Notes under the pieces: generated by a model
The model's input: only the letters and a program-made list of their open reading frames with translations
The model's database searches: none
Told to the model about the DNA's origin: nothing
Assembly (NCBI GenBank): GCA_958299035.1
Contig: CATQJL010000223.1
Coordinates: 73,639,006-73,703,005 of the forward strand
Length of the DNA: 64,000 bases
Source: Cylicocyclus nassatus
Lineage: Eukaryota > Nematoda > Chromadorea > Rhabditida > Strongylidae
Direction: 5' to 3'
In this document: positions 38,235 through 50,719 of the stretch, one piece after another
How the letters are laid out: every line of letters starts with the position of its first letter
Position numbering within the stretch: position 1 is the first letter of the stretch
Position numbers and translations under genes: made by a program

Positions 38235-39066
38235 CTAAGGTCTAGTCAGGTTCTTTTGTCTACGTATGGAGAGGTCCCATGATTTTCTGGCTTTCTCGTC
38301 TTGTTCCTATTGTCTGTTCATACTGAACTCGGGAAAACTTCGACTTTTTGGGTTTGCTTGTGAGCTCTGTCAAACCTTTTTCTCTTTTTCATGCGGCTGG
38401 GCATTGAGACTATTTATATAAAAAAGAGTATTGAATTGTATGCTTGTAGGATATAACTTATTTCTACAGTGATTGTGAAAAGGATATCATTCTATCAAAT
38501 TTCCCATCTGCAATGTTCTTTCTCAAAAGTCGTCTTTATAAATATGTCAGAAGTGTTTTATTGACAGTAAAAATCATGAATAAGCATATCTCATAAGATG
38601 ATGAGCAATGCAAAACAAAACAAGTACAAAAATCTGAATAAAGCTCTAACAACGCGAAAAAGAAGTGAGAAATGCGATGAAGTTCAGATTATCACAAAAA
38701 ACGCAAATCTGAATAATACCCGGGTAATACGTAACGAGATTAATGTGTGGTACATGTCCTATCAGTTAGTTTTTGTGAACGATCTTGGAAGGCAGAAGTG
38801 CTTCACGGATATGTACTATTTGCTGGACGCCTTGTTTTCCTCCTGTCAATTTTGACGAAGTTTCTCTTGTAGAGAAATGTATGGGAACGAGAAGATCGAT
38901 CCACTCTTATCAGGGAAATAACGAACAGCGGCCGTAAAGCTGAAAAAATATAAATCGGAGTTGTTTACAATTGTCAAAAGCTCTTTTATGCACGTTTACG
39001 GTATATTTTGAGCTCTGCAAACTTTTCGGGAACGGAACTATGCTATTTCTAAATGGGAAGTTTGTC
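38235..39066. other. Convergent intergenic region asna-1 / ceramidase
   Basis: The two genes end facing each other 832 bp apart. An 85-codon plus-strand frame (38,598-38,855) has no recognisable match, and nothing else is seen. Confidence 0.5.
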
Positions 39067-42000
39067 TTACTTGTGAGTTGGGCTTCTTTTTTCAATGTCG
39101 ATCATGGAAAACATCACGAAAATGGTGTATCCTGCCATTCCAGCTAGTAGGTGGAATGCTGCATGTAGATAAGGAGTGCCTGAAAGAATCTAGTAGGTCA
39201 GCTGTAAATCATCTTTTTCCATATGAGACGGGCTCAGAAGTTTTCGAAAAATTCCGGGAACTCAAGTTGTCGTAACCGCGCACGCAGCCGCGCCGCGTGC
39301 CCAGTTGGTGCAGTCGACGCACATCACATAAGTCACGCGGAGTATATCACAGGCTCCGTATCTTTTATTTTGTGGAAAATGCGCAGCTTTTGCACTGCAT
39401 GACCTGCACTTTGATTTTTAGAGTAAATACTCACCTAGCCACAGCCAAACATCGCAAAGTAGTCGATCAGCGAACCAGAAAACGAATGAAGTGAACCAGA
39501 GGAATAGAACCCTTCGTGGAAAGTTCTCGATATCCGGAATGCCAGAACTAAATATAATCAATGTTTCTAGTTCTTTGTGAGAGAAAAGAATAGACTAACT
39601 GTCTGCCTTCGAAATTAATCACTAATGCAGCAGGCACAGAAAATAACATCAAAGCGACAGCATTTAAAGTTGGTTCCAAGAAGCACAATCCGGAGAATAT
39701 TGCTGTTAGAATGACTACGATGCGACGGAATGTTTTCCTGAAGGCATGAAATAATTCAAAAAATATACTATCGTCGAGTTCCTCGTAAAATTGAGCAGTA
39801 GAAACGAAATCTTTTTTTTAGTTCAAACTCACAATCGCTGGCTAAATTTCCTCGGAAACCATTGCATAACCGGAATATAAACAACAACAAACATGGTAAT
39901 GATCCATACTAAGGAGAGCTCATCGACTAGTTGACCTGAAGAAGCAAAATTTCAATAGTTGCAGAAACTTCTTGAGAAACACTCAATGGATCTATACACA
40001 GAAGAACTCAATGTCCTTATTTTGTTTAGGAAATATGCAAAATAATCAAGAGGATTAAGTGGGCATCCACTTCGCTATTGGTCAATTCACTATTCGACCA
40101 ATAGCGAAGTGGACCAAGTGGATCAAGTATGGCGCGTGCCCTAGTCGGCGTCAGCTTAATTCCATCGTCATCTCTATATTAGATTTTTACATCTGGAAAG
40201 CTTCAATCTAATGTGATTTGTCGGGAAATTACTTTTTTTAACTTTTTTAGCTGTATTTTTTTGGGACTTTATTTCCATGTGCTTGTGGTAAAAAGGTTGA
40301 CGCCTTTAAAATTTGAAGCCATTCTCTTTTTCAAGAATTTTTTTGTGTGTGTGTGAAGTTTTCTTTTCTCGGGAAAAGAAATATCAGGGATACAGCGATC
40401 TGACTTACCGAATAGATTCAGTGTGGCATGATAATATGTCGAAGCTAATCCGTTAAATGTAAGCAGTAATTGTGGAACCAGTATACCGGCATTCACCTAC
40501 AAAGCAAACATCTATCACCTGATCGGATATGTCCGAAAAAAATATTGTTTGGTTTCTGGATAAGTGCACAAAAAATGACTTGAAAAAAAAACGGTCACGT
40601 GTAAGTTGACACGAAGTTTTTACGCTTAACCCAATTGCTTGCGTTTATTTTTGTGAAGTTATATAATGTTGTGATCAAATGGAAACTTACCTCTTTGATA
40701 TATCTTCTTAACATCATAGCGTTTAGCAAGGGCAGGACTATAATTGGCAGGTTTGTCATCTGAAATATTCGAGTGGACTTGCTTTTCAGTCACAATAATC
40801 TTTGTATAGGCGAAGATGTTCCTTGCAGTCTTCTTCGGCTATAGCTTGGCAGAAGAAAAATTTTTTTTGCAAAAGTCAATCGTTTCACGAATAGGGAAAC
40901 AGCTCATAACCTTTGTTTCAACTGAGTTGACGGCTGGAAGGCGGGGCTTCGTGACTTAATTAAAACAGCTCGCGCCCGCAACGCGGTCTGCGTCTCTCTC
41001 GCGCGCGTGCTCTGTGACCATTCCTGAGCCTTGACTAAGTCGCGAAGCCCCGCCTTCCCGCAGGCAATCCATTGAATTAAAGGGTAAACGCTCGCGCAGA
41101 TTGATATAATTTAACTGGTCAAAAGAGTTGACTCGAAACTTCGCTGCCCTTCCGAGAATTGCGATTTATTCCTCATCCACCTTAGGCCTCGGACATACCT
41201 CACGCGATTTCAGTCGGGACGCGATTTGGCAATACTCCAAACGTTCATAACTCATCGTACGGGGTTTCCGAATGTACGAAAGATGGGGCATTTTATCAAC
41301 CTACGAAAGTTATACAGTTTGTACAGTGCTGTACATTTGGGGTCTACCAGTATTGAATTTGAAAACATCTGGCAGATTGCCAGATCGCGTGGCGACTGGA
41401 ATCGCGTGAGGTATGTCCCTTGCCTTAGTCAATTCTATCTCCATTTCTAATTGTTATTTCTTGCATTACTCGTGCCAACCATAAAGTTGGGATTCTATTA
41501 TAATATTTCTTTTACTTCTTAGGCGATTTACTATTTTTGTCAACGCTAAGTATATAATTTTGAGGAGAAACTGCTTACAAAATAGGTGGTAAAGGTTTCT
41601 CTTTGGGCATTCTGTCATGCGAAGGGAGCATGCCACATATGGAAAAATCTTCTACTTTTTGCAAAAGAAAAATTCTAACTATGTAGTCAATTCGGTAGGG
41701 AGCTCAAATGCATTTCAAGTGTTCAACTCTAGTGGAAAGTTGAAAAAGAAACTAAAGGCAGAAAGAGGAGCCTTTACCTCTACCCATTTTTGTGCTAGTG
41801 AAGGTAAAAATTTGCTTATTGTGCGCAATTTGAATCGCTTTTCAAAATTGGTAGTTTTTTTATAATCCTTGCAAAGCTTTTTGAAAAATTGCTGGACCAA
41901 ATGAACGACTGCGATGAAACCTAAATCCATTAAAATTGTCTTGCACCTGGCAATGGTTATTAGGTTTCAAGTCAAAGATGGAATTACAGAAAACAAAAGA

Positions 42001-42343
42001 GACATTTTGAAGTCTTCAGAATAAAACTAGAATCTCAAATTTCAATACTGAAGGGACTATTGTGGTAATTCATTACAGGACACAAAAGAATAAAAGAAAT
42101 GTTTTAAAGTCTTCAGAATAAATTAGAATCTCGAATTTCAAATCTGAAAGAACTCTTGTGGCAATACGATATTCTATTTGATGATATAAGTACATTAAAA
42201 AAAACATAGATCTGGTATTTCTGCGCAAAAGCAGCAAAGATACTTACCGTATTTGCAAACTCGGCTACCAATGGTAAAGTTTGATATTTATAGGCACTTT
42301 CGCACCATGCATGGCCAGACTCGTACTCGAACCAGTTGGTCAT
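39067..42343 (-). CDS. Alkaline ceramidase (ACER family)
   Basis: This membrane amidase hydrolyses ceramide to sphingosine and fatty acid, usually in ER, Golgi or plasma membrane. Seven minus-strand exons (42,343-42,248, 40,759-40,691, 40,496-40,409, 39,935-39,833, 39,737-39,600, 39,547-39,435, 39,179-39,067) join in phase to 239 residues; human ACERs are about 265. Family marks in order are WFEYESGHAWCES (conserved WCE), AEFANT, then LASTYYHATLNLFGQLVDEL with the zinc histidine and aspartate. Next come FADRLLCDVW and the C-terminal TPYLHAAFHLLAG with two more zinc histidines. Several hydrophobic helices separate them. TTTTCCAG lies directly before the start ATG, suiting a trans-splice acceptor or an unseen 5' exon. 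No ceramidase adjoins asna-1 in the C. elegans ZK637 arrangement as I recall it, so synteny appears to break here. C. elegans W02F12.2 is a homolog. Confidence 0.93.
40067..40112. repeat. Perfect 17-bp stem hairpin
   Basis: CCACTTCGCTATTGGTC (40,067-40,083) and its exact complement (40,096-40,112) are separated by 12 bases. It lies in ceramidase intron 3 (between exons 39,935 and 40,409). Confidence 0.8.
40909..41085. mobile_element. MITE-like element, AAGGCGGGGCTTCG ends
   Basis: CTGGAAGGCGGGGCTTCGTG on the left pairs with CGCGAAGCCCCGCCTTCCCG on the right. The outermost right end is TTGAATTAAAGGGTA. It is related to 21,318-21,530 and lies in ceramidase intron 1. Confidence 0.7.
41184..41428. 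mobile_element. MITE, CACGCGATTTCAGTCG family, third copy
   Basis: CTCACGCGATTTCAGTCGGG near the left edge and GACTGGAATCGCGTGAGGTA near the right form the inverted repeat. It is about 245 bp, in ceramidase intron 1, and the same family as 24,369-24,834. Confidence 0.78.
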
Positions 42344-45300
42344 CTGGAAAATGAATTTTCAAACAATATGAGAATTTGATTGTCGTTGAAATGCGCGGAC
42401 GAGATGGGAAATGGAAATCTATGGGAAATTTGGGAGGAAGGGGGGGGGGGTATGGAAGGGAAGGATTCAAGAGTTTTTTATGCTTTCAAAGCAATTTTCT
42501 ATGATTTATTACTTCCATAACAAGGAGAGCGATAAACACGCGATAATAGCTTGTAAGACAGACGAAAAAAGGAGTAAACACTCAGGGGGGGGGGGGGATA
42601 AAATGCAGATTGTCACGAATGTCATGTGGGATCCCCAGACAGGCTGTAAGGCTGTAACGAGTGGAAAACGTCACGGGTTTGAGAGAATGTGAGAAAGAGA
42701 TAGATGATCTGTAGTCTGCGTAGCGCACAAAACGCACTACGACCACAAAGACGACAATATAAGAAGTTCGGCAAACTACAACTCCCCCCCCCCCCCTCCC
42801 TTCCCCCGGCTTTCGCCCCGTCTGACAAGGCGGGTGTGAAGAGGAGAGCGCATGGCCAGGTTGTTGTTTGAGACGAGACACATTTACACATGTGACAAAA
42901 GCTTGAAATTACCATTAGGTAATTTTTTAACGCGGCGCGGGGAGGGGGGCGGGAGGGGGAGAATAGAGAAAATTCCTTAGCTATGGGACAAACAACAGCA
43001 TAGGTCACAGGTGAGAACAATGAACAATGGCGAGAAATGCCCTCCCCCTCTCCGGCTCCTCCTCCTCCCCTTTTCTTCACCTCGAAACTAGTTTTGAACT
43101 AATATGCTAACTCTGTTAACAAAGCCTATTCTACCTACTACTTTGTTCTCTTCCTTGTTCTTGTTGTCCTCTCTTCTCCCCCCCCCCCCCCTCCGCTTCA
43201 GCCCCCTGTTTTTATAGAGAAAAAGTGCTTTAGCCTTGGACAGAAGCAGAAATTGTTTGCGCCTAATCCCCGCATTTGGCCAGACGCTTTATCGACCACC
43301 CAGCTTGTGACGCTGAAGAAGTCGACTAAGGATTTCGATGGATTAGGCAACAAGTTGCTATTTTTCAAGGACATCGAGAAAAATCCAAGTGTAAGAGGGG
43401 TGGGGGAGGGGAGGGAGGAGGAAGTACTTTCCATGAGATTCTCGATAAGACTATTTGTATACATTAGATGTTTTGAGGAGTCTATATGTTGAAATGACGG
43501 ATCAAAATTTTTATTCTCTTGAATTTTTTTCCTGATGAGAAGGACAGAAATGGAAATGAATGGATATGCATTTTTCTTTTGATTATTTGTATTTTTTCAG
43601 CAATTTCCTAGAATGATAAAATATAATTTTTTTCTCGTCCGATTTTTCAATTTTTTTTATCATAAAAAATCTTCATTGATTTCCTTTGGTTCAAATGAAT
43701 GACCTTTCAGCGCAGACATTCCAACAATCTAGACTTTTCCCTTTTGGCACCGGTTTAACATTTTGACCTTCAGAGATGACTATTGAGTCGGGAACCTTGA
43801 TGAAATGTTGCAATCACAAAGGGAAAGTTGAGGGCTCGTAAAATATAAAATATCTGCTCTCGGACGCAAAATGTCCGAAATAATCTAGGTGAATAGAAAT
43901 AGGAACAATTTCGAAAAAATTTCATTAAAAAAATAACTTGATTAGTTCAAGCATTTGTAACCTGATTACAATTACGAAGTGTCAATATTTTTGCATGAAG
44001 AAATAATGCAAGGACCATAAACTGATAACACTCTTATCGAATAATTCAAAAATTCTGTGCAACTTACTGCCAAAAAGTTTATGCTATTATCAAACAACCA
44101 AATCACAAAAATAGGATATCTTTTCAAGGGAAACCTTTCATCCCTTTCTCTCTCTCAAACTTGTGCTAGACTTGTGCACTAAAAATTCAAGCTTTTGCTG
44201 TCATACTCCCCTTGGAAACTAAATTGGATTATACATTAAGAGATCTTGACAGCTTCTCCTTCTCTGCGGCATCAAATTAGATTTGTAGAACTTTGAAGCA
44301 ATTCAAGAGTATTTTTGATAAGAATGCTGAGTTCTATAGTTATTTGAGGTAGTCAAAGCGACATTTGGAGGTCAAGAAATTATGCCCAACATTCGAATAG
44401 GAGAATATTTTTGGGAATCAATTAGCCGAAGAGTTGTTGAAATGGTTTGAAGTGTTATACGACTAATGCATTTTTTAAAAAATTAGCTATTGCAGATCCT
44501 TTTGGACGAGGAAGCCTTCCTAGAATAGCTATCCATGTCATAAGATTTTTATAGCATTCTCAAAGACAATAAAGACAATGAGATTTGTGACGTATAGATG
44601 TCTGGAAACCGAGCATGTTTATAATTTCTGAAAAAAAAGTGGAAGAAGCATAAGAACTGACATTCATTGAAGGAAAGAGTCAAAGAATTGACGGCAGCAT
44701 AATTCATGATGCAAGTCTGGAAAAATCAAAAAAAATAGAGAGGAAAAGTGGACTGGTTAGAGGATGATTTTTAGGGTATATAGAGAACCCGTATGCAGGA
44801 GAAATTTCAAATTTTGATTAATTACTATTTACTCATTCCTCATAAGAAAAAAATGACATTCTTCCACGAGAAAAAATGAAAGCAGCTTCAAAAACAAGTT
44901 TCAAGAAAGACATTACGGATAAGAATGAATAAGCATGGAAAACAAGCTTCCATAATACTTTACGCTTAAATCTACTATTCAAAATCTTAAATATAACGCG
45001 AAAAAAACATAAATAAAAGTAATAAAATACCTAAAGAACTATACTTTTTAGAGAAAAGTAATTGATCAGCTACTCACTTTTGCTGGCAGTAGGTGAGAAA
45101 TTTTATTGCGAATAAAGATTTTCATATATTTGTCTATAAAAACTTTGTTTCATAAAAAAAGTTTAAAAAACCTTGAATCATTCAACAAAATCAAAGTTCT
45201 ATATCTTGAAAGAAGCACAACAAAGCAGACAATCATCAACATTCTTGTCTCGTAGCACGCGAGACAAGCACGTGGGAAGAATTAGGAGCACGGCTGAACC

Positions 45301-45825
45301 TATTTTGCACTTCGAAACTAAAGAAAAAGACAAATTCGCTTAAAGCGGAAAGGGTGCTTTACCTCTGTCCACAAATATGAGCCAAAAAAGTAACCATATG
45401 CATTTTCGTGAGTTTTGGAAAAATGACAAGTTTTGGATATCCTAAAATTTCGTACTATGGCCTTTTACGGATGAATTTATGGTTGACAGTGCCAAAATCG
45501 ATGCTGGTGAGCTATTGTGAATTGCAATTATTTGTGCTATTCACCTTTGATCACATTTACACAATAGAAGCATATCTGATTCGACAACTATAGCATTTTT
45601 TGCTCAGATTGGATTCTGATTTTGTGATTTGGTAAAAAGAGTAATTGAGGGAAAAAACCAGTGTCAGTTTCCTGAATTTTTCCACACAATCAAAATAATT
45701 GTATCAGGAATTATGAGCTGCTTTGTAAGTTAATACTCACAGAGCCTTTTGATGTCTCGAACAAAGAACTACATATTAATTCGAAGGCGTAGATCAACTA
45801 AAAAATGAGCTAATTTTAGTGAAAA
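42344..45825. other. Upstream of ceramidase; homopolymer-rich, gene-poor
   Basis: 42,400-43,200 is dense in G and C runs (near 42,430, 42,585, 42,784 and 43,180) and in AG/TC-rich low complexity, which keeps a 152-codon minus-strand frame open by composition only. One candidate plus-strand exon lies at 43,234-43,390. 43,500-45,800 is AT-rich and I see nothing in it. Confidence 0.5.
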
Positions 45826-46330
45826 CTAGCTGGCTTGCCCGGCTCCGCCGGGCCTGCCAGCTAGACCCGTGTACGTATGTTCCGGATAGAAATGTTTATT
45901 TCTGAACCGATTGGGACCGAACTTTGCACACATATACTTCGGGGCAGGGAGCGTGTCATAGGCTACTTTTCGTTATCGATCGATGTCGATTTTACCGATT
46001 TTTTGCAAAATTTGAGCTAGGGGGCTAGGATTTTGCACAGGGGGGTAATCGAGCATGCTGATCACCCCCTTCGGGGTGATCAGCATGCTCGATTACCCCC
46101 CTCTGCCAAATCCCAGCCCTCTAGCTCGAATTTTGCAAAAAATCGATAAAATCGATATCGATCGATAACGAAAAGTAGCCTATGACACGCTCCCTGCCCC
46201 GAAGTATATGTGTGCCAAGTTTGGTCCAAATCGGTTCAGAAATAAAAATTTCTATTCCGCACATACGTACAGACATACATACATACATACAGACAGACAG
46301 ACAGACATTCAGCTTTATATATAAGATATC
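45826..46330. repeat. Head-to-head mini-me-like repeat, ~180-bp palindrome arms
   Basis: ACTAGCTGGCTTGCCCGGCT opens the element, and GACAGACAGACAGACATTC then TTTATATATAAGAT closes it. The centre at about 46,068 (CACCCCCTTCGGGGTG) joins two inverted arms that match for about 180 bp (e.g. GGGGCAGGGAGCGTGTCATA and its complement). The (CAGA/CATA)n and (TA)n microsatellites at one end are typical of mini-me-like elements. Confidence 0.6.
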
Positions 46331-49005
46331 ATCATAGATATAATTCCATAACATTATGAGAATTGGAGAAGGGCCGGGGGGGGGGAGTTAAGAATCAAGA
46401 GAGAGAGAGCAGACATGAGCAATTTTTTCCGGTCAGAGTTCATCACTGTTCCATGAATTGGAAACTTTGGAAATTACATAGGAAATGAATTTTCAATCTT
46501 TGAATTTTCAGCTAACAACCGAAATTTCATTCCAAAATTTCTAGCTCATTTGGATTTTGCAGCAGAAGGAAAAAGATATCATCACCCAGTCACAGAAATT
46601 TTTCGAGAAGGATTTGACAAAGATTCCAAAAGATGGGAAGTGTTCATTCTTGCCAAATTCGGTCGCAATGTATCTATTAAAAAAGAGAATTTTTAGTAAA
46701 ATATTACAAAGCTCTAATTCACAAGCTGAAGAGGACCATACGAATGGAAGTGTTTAGTCTTTCATCTTAGCAGGTGTAAGGCAATGTTTGCGAAGTCATA
46801 GCCAAGCGTTCTCTGTCAGCAAAGCAAACTGAGTTCAGCTCTAATATGTTGGGTGGTCTTGTTGTCACTTACGAAGGTCAAAAAATCAAGAACTAAGTAA
46901 ACACTACAAAATGTTTAGGGTAGGAGTAGGAGAGGTATGTAAATAATACTAACATACTTAGGATGAGAGTAGGGTAGGATTAAGACAAGAGTTTCTAAGT
47001 TATGGGACCAAAATTTTTGCCGTGAAAACATATGAACAGTCATCATGGAATACTATGATACTGATTTTATCAATTTTGAAATGACCAAATGATTTTTTCT
47101 GAAAAGAAATTTATTACTAGTTGTGTTTGCAAATTGTTTAACAGGAATATTAGTTTGTATAGACATTCAATCGCCGCATAAAAATTGAATTAAAGTTCTG
47201 ACCACTTGATTTTTGAGGGTTTTTTGATAGTAAGAAGCAAATAAATATACAAGAACAGTTAGTGAGCATTAACTAAGGTTTCTGCTATCACTTACCAACT
47301 TGTTTGTCAACAAATCATTCGCATCACAGGTCTTTTTCGACGAACTAATTCTCTCTGAGAATAACAATCACGTAATGTTCAACTAATTTGATGACCCTTT
47401 GACCTTGATTGGATCACATTACCATGGTAAATAGTTCTCATGAATAACTAGGTCCAGCAAAAGTCTGAAAGAAAGCAAAAAAACATAGCACAGATCTCTG
47501 CATTAGACTACCCAACCCCAGCCATATTTTCGGTGAAAAAAGTCGCAAGTCAACGCTATAAAACGTGAAAAAAGCTCAGCTAAAGATCAAGGACAGGAGG
47601 TGCAATAACGAGTTTCGCTTCAAGATGATCGTTTGTGGAGATTATTGCGGCATCATTACGATTTATGGAATCGAAATGATCTTCGTCATTGTGTCGTAAT
47701 AATCGCGGCGTCATGAGAAAGCCTTAACGATGTCGGAGCTTGTCCATTGAGGGGCGTGGCTGTCCAATGAGGGGCGTGGCTTGCATAAAGCGATTCAAAT
47801 GTCAAGCCCATTGGGAAAAAAGATCAACACTCCTACAAAGAAGTAGAAAGCAGTTACTAGTTCTTTGTTACAGAATCTATAAGACCAATAAAAGTTTGAG
47901 GTCAATAGTGAGAAGTTCAAATGGGTTCCCCCGTAAGTAAGGTGTAAAGCCGTGAAATAAAGTGTGTAATCTGTAAATTTCTGTGACTGAGACTCGCAAC
48001 ACTACAGCACTACAGTAGTGCAAACTCTCCTCTCCCTTTCCTTCCTTACTTCTTTTCACAGGAAAAAGATGAACTTAAAGCGCGTTCTACTGCAAGCAAA
48101 AAACGAAGTCGTAAAACAATGTGTATTCGGTGTAAAGTACGGTAAATATTTGGTTTCCTGCGCATTCCCTAGGTAATCTTCTAAACATAAATTATTTTAC
48201 AGAGCGTACGGTAATCTTGGGAAAATCCGCTAGTGATGAATCAATAAGTAAATACATAGATAAATAAATAATTAATTAAATAGTCAAACTATAATTAGTC
48301 GTATAGACTCACAAGTATAGAATTCAACTGAAGAAAAGTGGAAAAAGTTTTTACGAAATTCAGAGTGTTTGCGCAGATGTATGAAGAAAGAACGAAAGAA
48401 TGACTAGAATGGAAAGGAATGGGATGAACGAATGAATGAAAAAAAATGAGTGAACGAACGAAGGATTGACTGAATGAGTAATGACCTGATAAATGATTCA
48501 AATGAGTGGTTGAGAAAGTACATAATTGCTATTCATCAAAACAAAATGCAAAAAAATTGAAAACGACCGAGGAAAAAGACCAAATATTGGAAAAAATCAA
48601 ATGTGAAATAACTCAGAAAATTCGCTAGGCATTTATACTCGGTCACCTGCACTCAGCCGAGTTCACTGCCCTCCACTGTGAAATTGTCTCCGAGCAAATT
48701 TTCAAGCTTTACATAAGAACGGCGAAATTTTCTGACTAATTGCCCGCAACAGAACACCCAGAATGCGGTCGATTCCGCAGCAATTATGGAAATTATGGAG
48801 CACGTTCGAAAAAGTCTATACTTGGGAAAAATCAAATTGCAAGCTCCCAACGCACTTTTTCAGTCCATTTTTTCGACGGAACGGAAATATAAATTATAAT
48901 AAATAGTAAACTGGAATATCATAGACAAAATCGGCTTCCGATTGTTTGAAAGGTGCAAATTCGTTAACCTCGACGTTTCTGTTAAACTCATTGAAAAAAA
49001 ACGCA

Positions 49006-49213
49006 TAAGGCCCCGGGCAGACTTCACGCGATTTGATCGTCGCGACTGAGTCGCGACGAGACAACTGTTACAACATCATTCCATGGCGATCAACTTGCAT
49101 TCGGTTGTGATACTTTTCCAGACCGAAATTTTTGAATGTGAAATGAAAATGAATGGGAATCTTGGCGATTAGGTCGCGACGATTAAGTCGCGTGAAGTCT
49201 GACCGGGGCCTAA
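49006..49213. mobile_element. MITE, inverted copy of 26,046-26,253
   Basis: TAAGGCCCCGGGCAGACTTC at the left and GAAGTCTGACCGGGGCCTA at the right. The whole interior matches the 26-kb element on the opposite strand (e.g. CAACTTGCATTCGGTTGTGA), so the two are recent relatives. Confidence 0.85.
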
Positions 49214-50719
49214 AAAGGACCGAATAACATCTTTATCTGGACAAATTAGATTTTACGGCTAACGAAAACTGTCATAAAGAAGATCCCGCAGAATTCTGGT
49301 GCAAGATTACCCGCTGCAACATCTGGAAATTTCTTTGAAAACGCTAGATTCCCAAGAAATTCATGAAAAGAATATTCTTCTTAATTACGTTCTTTAAAAA
49401 TATATCGTATTTTAATCGTATTTTTACGCAAAAAAAGTTATTTTGTTTTGAGAAAAACGATTTTGTAATAAAAGCGAAGAGTAGGAGGACTGAAAAGAAG
49501 GGGAGAACTCGAAGGCTAAAGTGTACGAATAAATCAAAAGTTCCAAAAAAAACGAGCCATTATATGGTTCAAATAAATATTTTCATTACAGGAAAAAATT
49601 TTCTTAGAAAATTTTTGACGTGTATAAATCTTGCATTGACTGAGAGAATGCTGAAAGATTTTTATTGATAATTTGAAATTAATTTGAAAAAAATTTCTTG
49701 ACTTGCGTTCTTATTCGTTATTTTGGCACTCATCCAAGCTTTGCGTTTCAGTCACAATTTCCCGTTTCATCGTATGCTCTTATTTGAAGTCGATGAAACA
49801 AACCTATAGAAGGCAGTCGTAAACTACGTGAATGAGCAGAAGTATCCATGCATAGTTAGAGGAGTGGTGGATGAATTTATGAGAATAGATAAAGAATTAA
49901 AAAAGAAGAACAGTAGTGGAATAACTTTTTTTCGAAGGTAAATCATGTACACTCGGCAGAAGGGATCACGGGGACCTAAATGACTCTCGACAGCTTTGTT
50001 TACAGAAGACGAACTGCTTAGCAACGTGTAGAGTGGAAGGAAATCAAGTTACTATGGGTGGGCTGACTGCGATAGGAGGGGGGGGGGGGGTTTAAAACTC
50101 ATGAGAAGCAAACCCGGGAGGGCCAACACTCATTTTGAGCACAGGTAATCTTTAGTAGCGCGAAGGGTTAACGCGTTATGACATGTATGGCAAGCCACGC
50201 TCCTATGGAAAACTCCGCCCACACTGCCAACTTTTCTCGTTGCTTCTAAAACTTACGTTCACACCGCATACAAGTGTGTACAAATGTTCTCACTCTCTTC
50301 TTCAAAGACTAACAGGGGTAAAAACTTCTTGGGAAACCGGTTTGCTGACGGGGGTGCGATTGTACACGCAAAACGCCGCAAATGTCAATCACACATAACC
50401 CTTCGAATGGGTGTAAAGAACGAGATGTCAGGTAATTCTATGCATTGCTGTGCGTTTATTGTACGTACATCTGTAGCACGGTTTAACATGGGGCAAGAAA
50501 GAGGAAGAGGGGAAGGGCGGGGCGGGAGAACAGGTTGCGAATCTTTTGAAATGAACTACGTGGAACTATGAGATTGTAAAAAATTGTGAAAAAATTGAAG
50601 TTCAAAAAACAATTTCTTTCTTGATTTCTGTACATCTTGGCTGACATTTTTGATATCAATGGTTCGTGCCTGTAAATGATTGGAATGATTTCACAAATCT
50701 CATAAGTTTAGCTTTGTGA

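Larger units (their letters stand above)
43234..49937 (+). other. Orphan exon candidates of an unrecognised plus-strand gene
   Basis: Four segments look coding and are bounded by acceptor and donor sites. 43,234-43,390 includes FAPNPRIWPDALSTTQLVTL. 46,563-46,669 includes YHHPVTEIFREGFDKDSK then RWEVFILAKFGRN. 48,062-48,136 includes EKDELKARSTASKKRSRK and CIRCK. 49,810-49,937 includes NEQKYPCIVRGVVDEFMRID. Their phases do not directly join, so further exons would be needed. I do not recognise the family. They could belong to one long gene, to several, or be decayed copies. The region is otherwise non-coding and rich in simple repeats. Confidence 0.3.

Noticed and set aside
42582..43080. 152-codon minus-strand frame, Gly/Pro/Arg-rich
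   Set aside because: It translates poly-C/poly-G and CT-rich low complexity. No conserved motif or start context.
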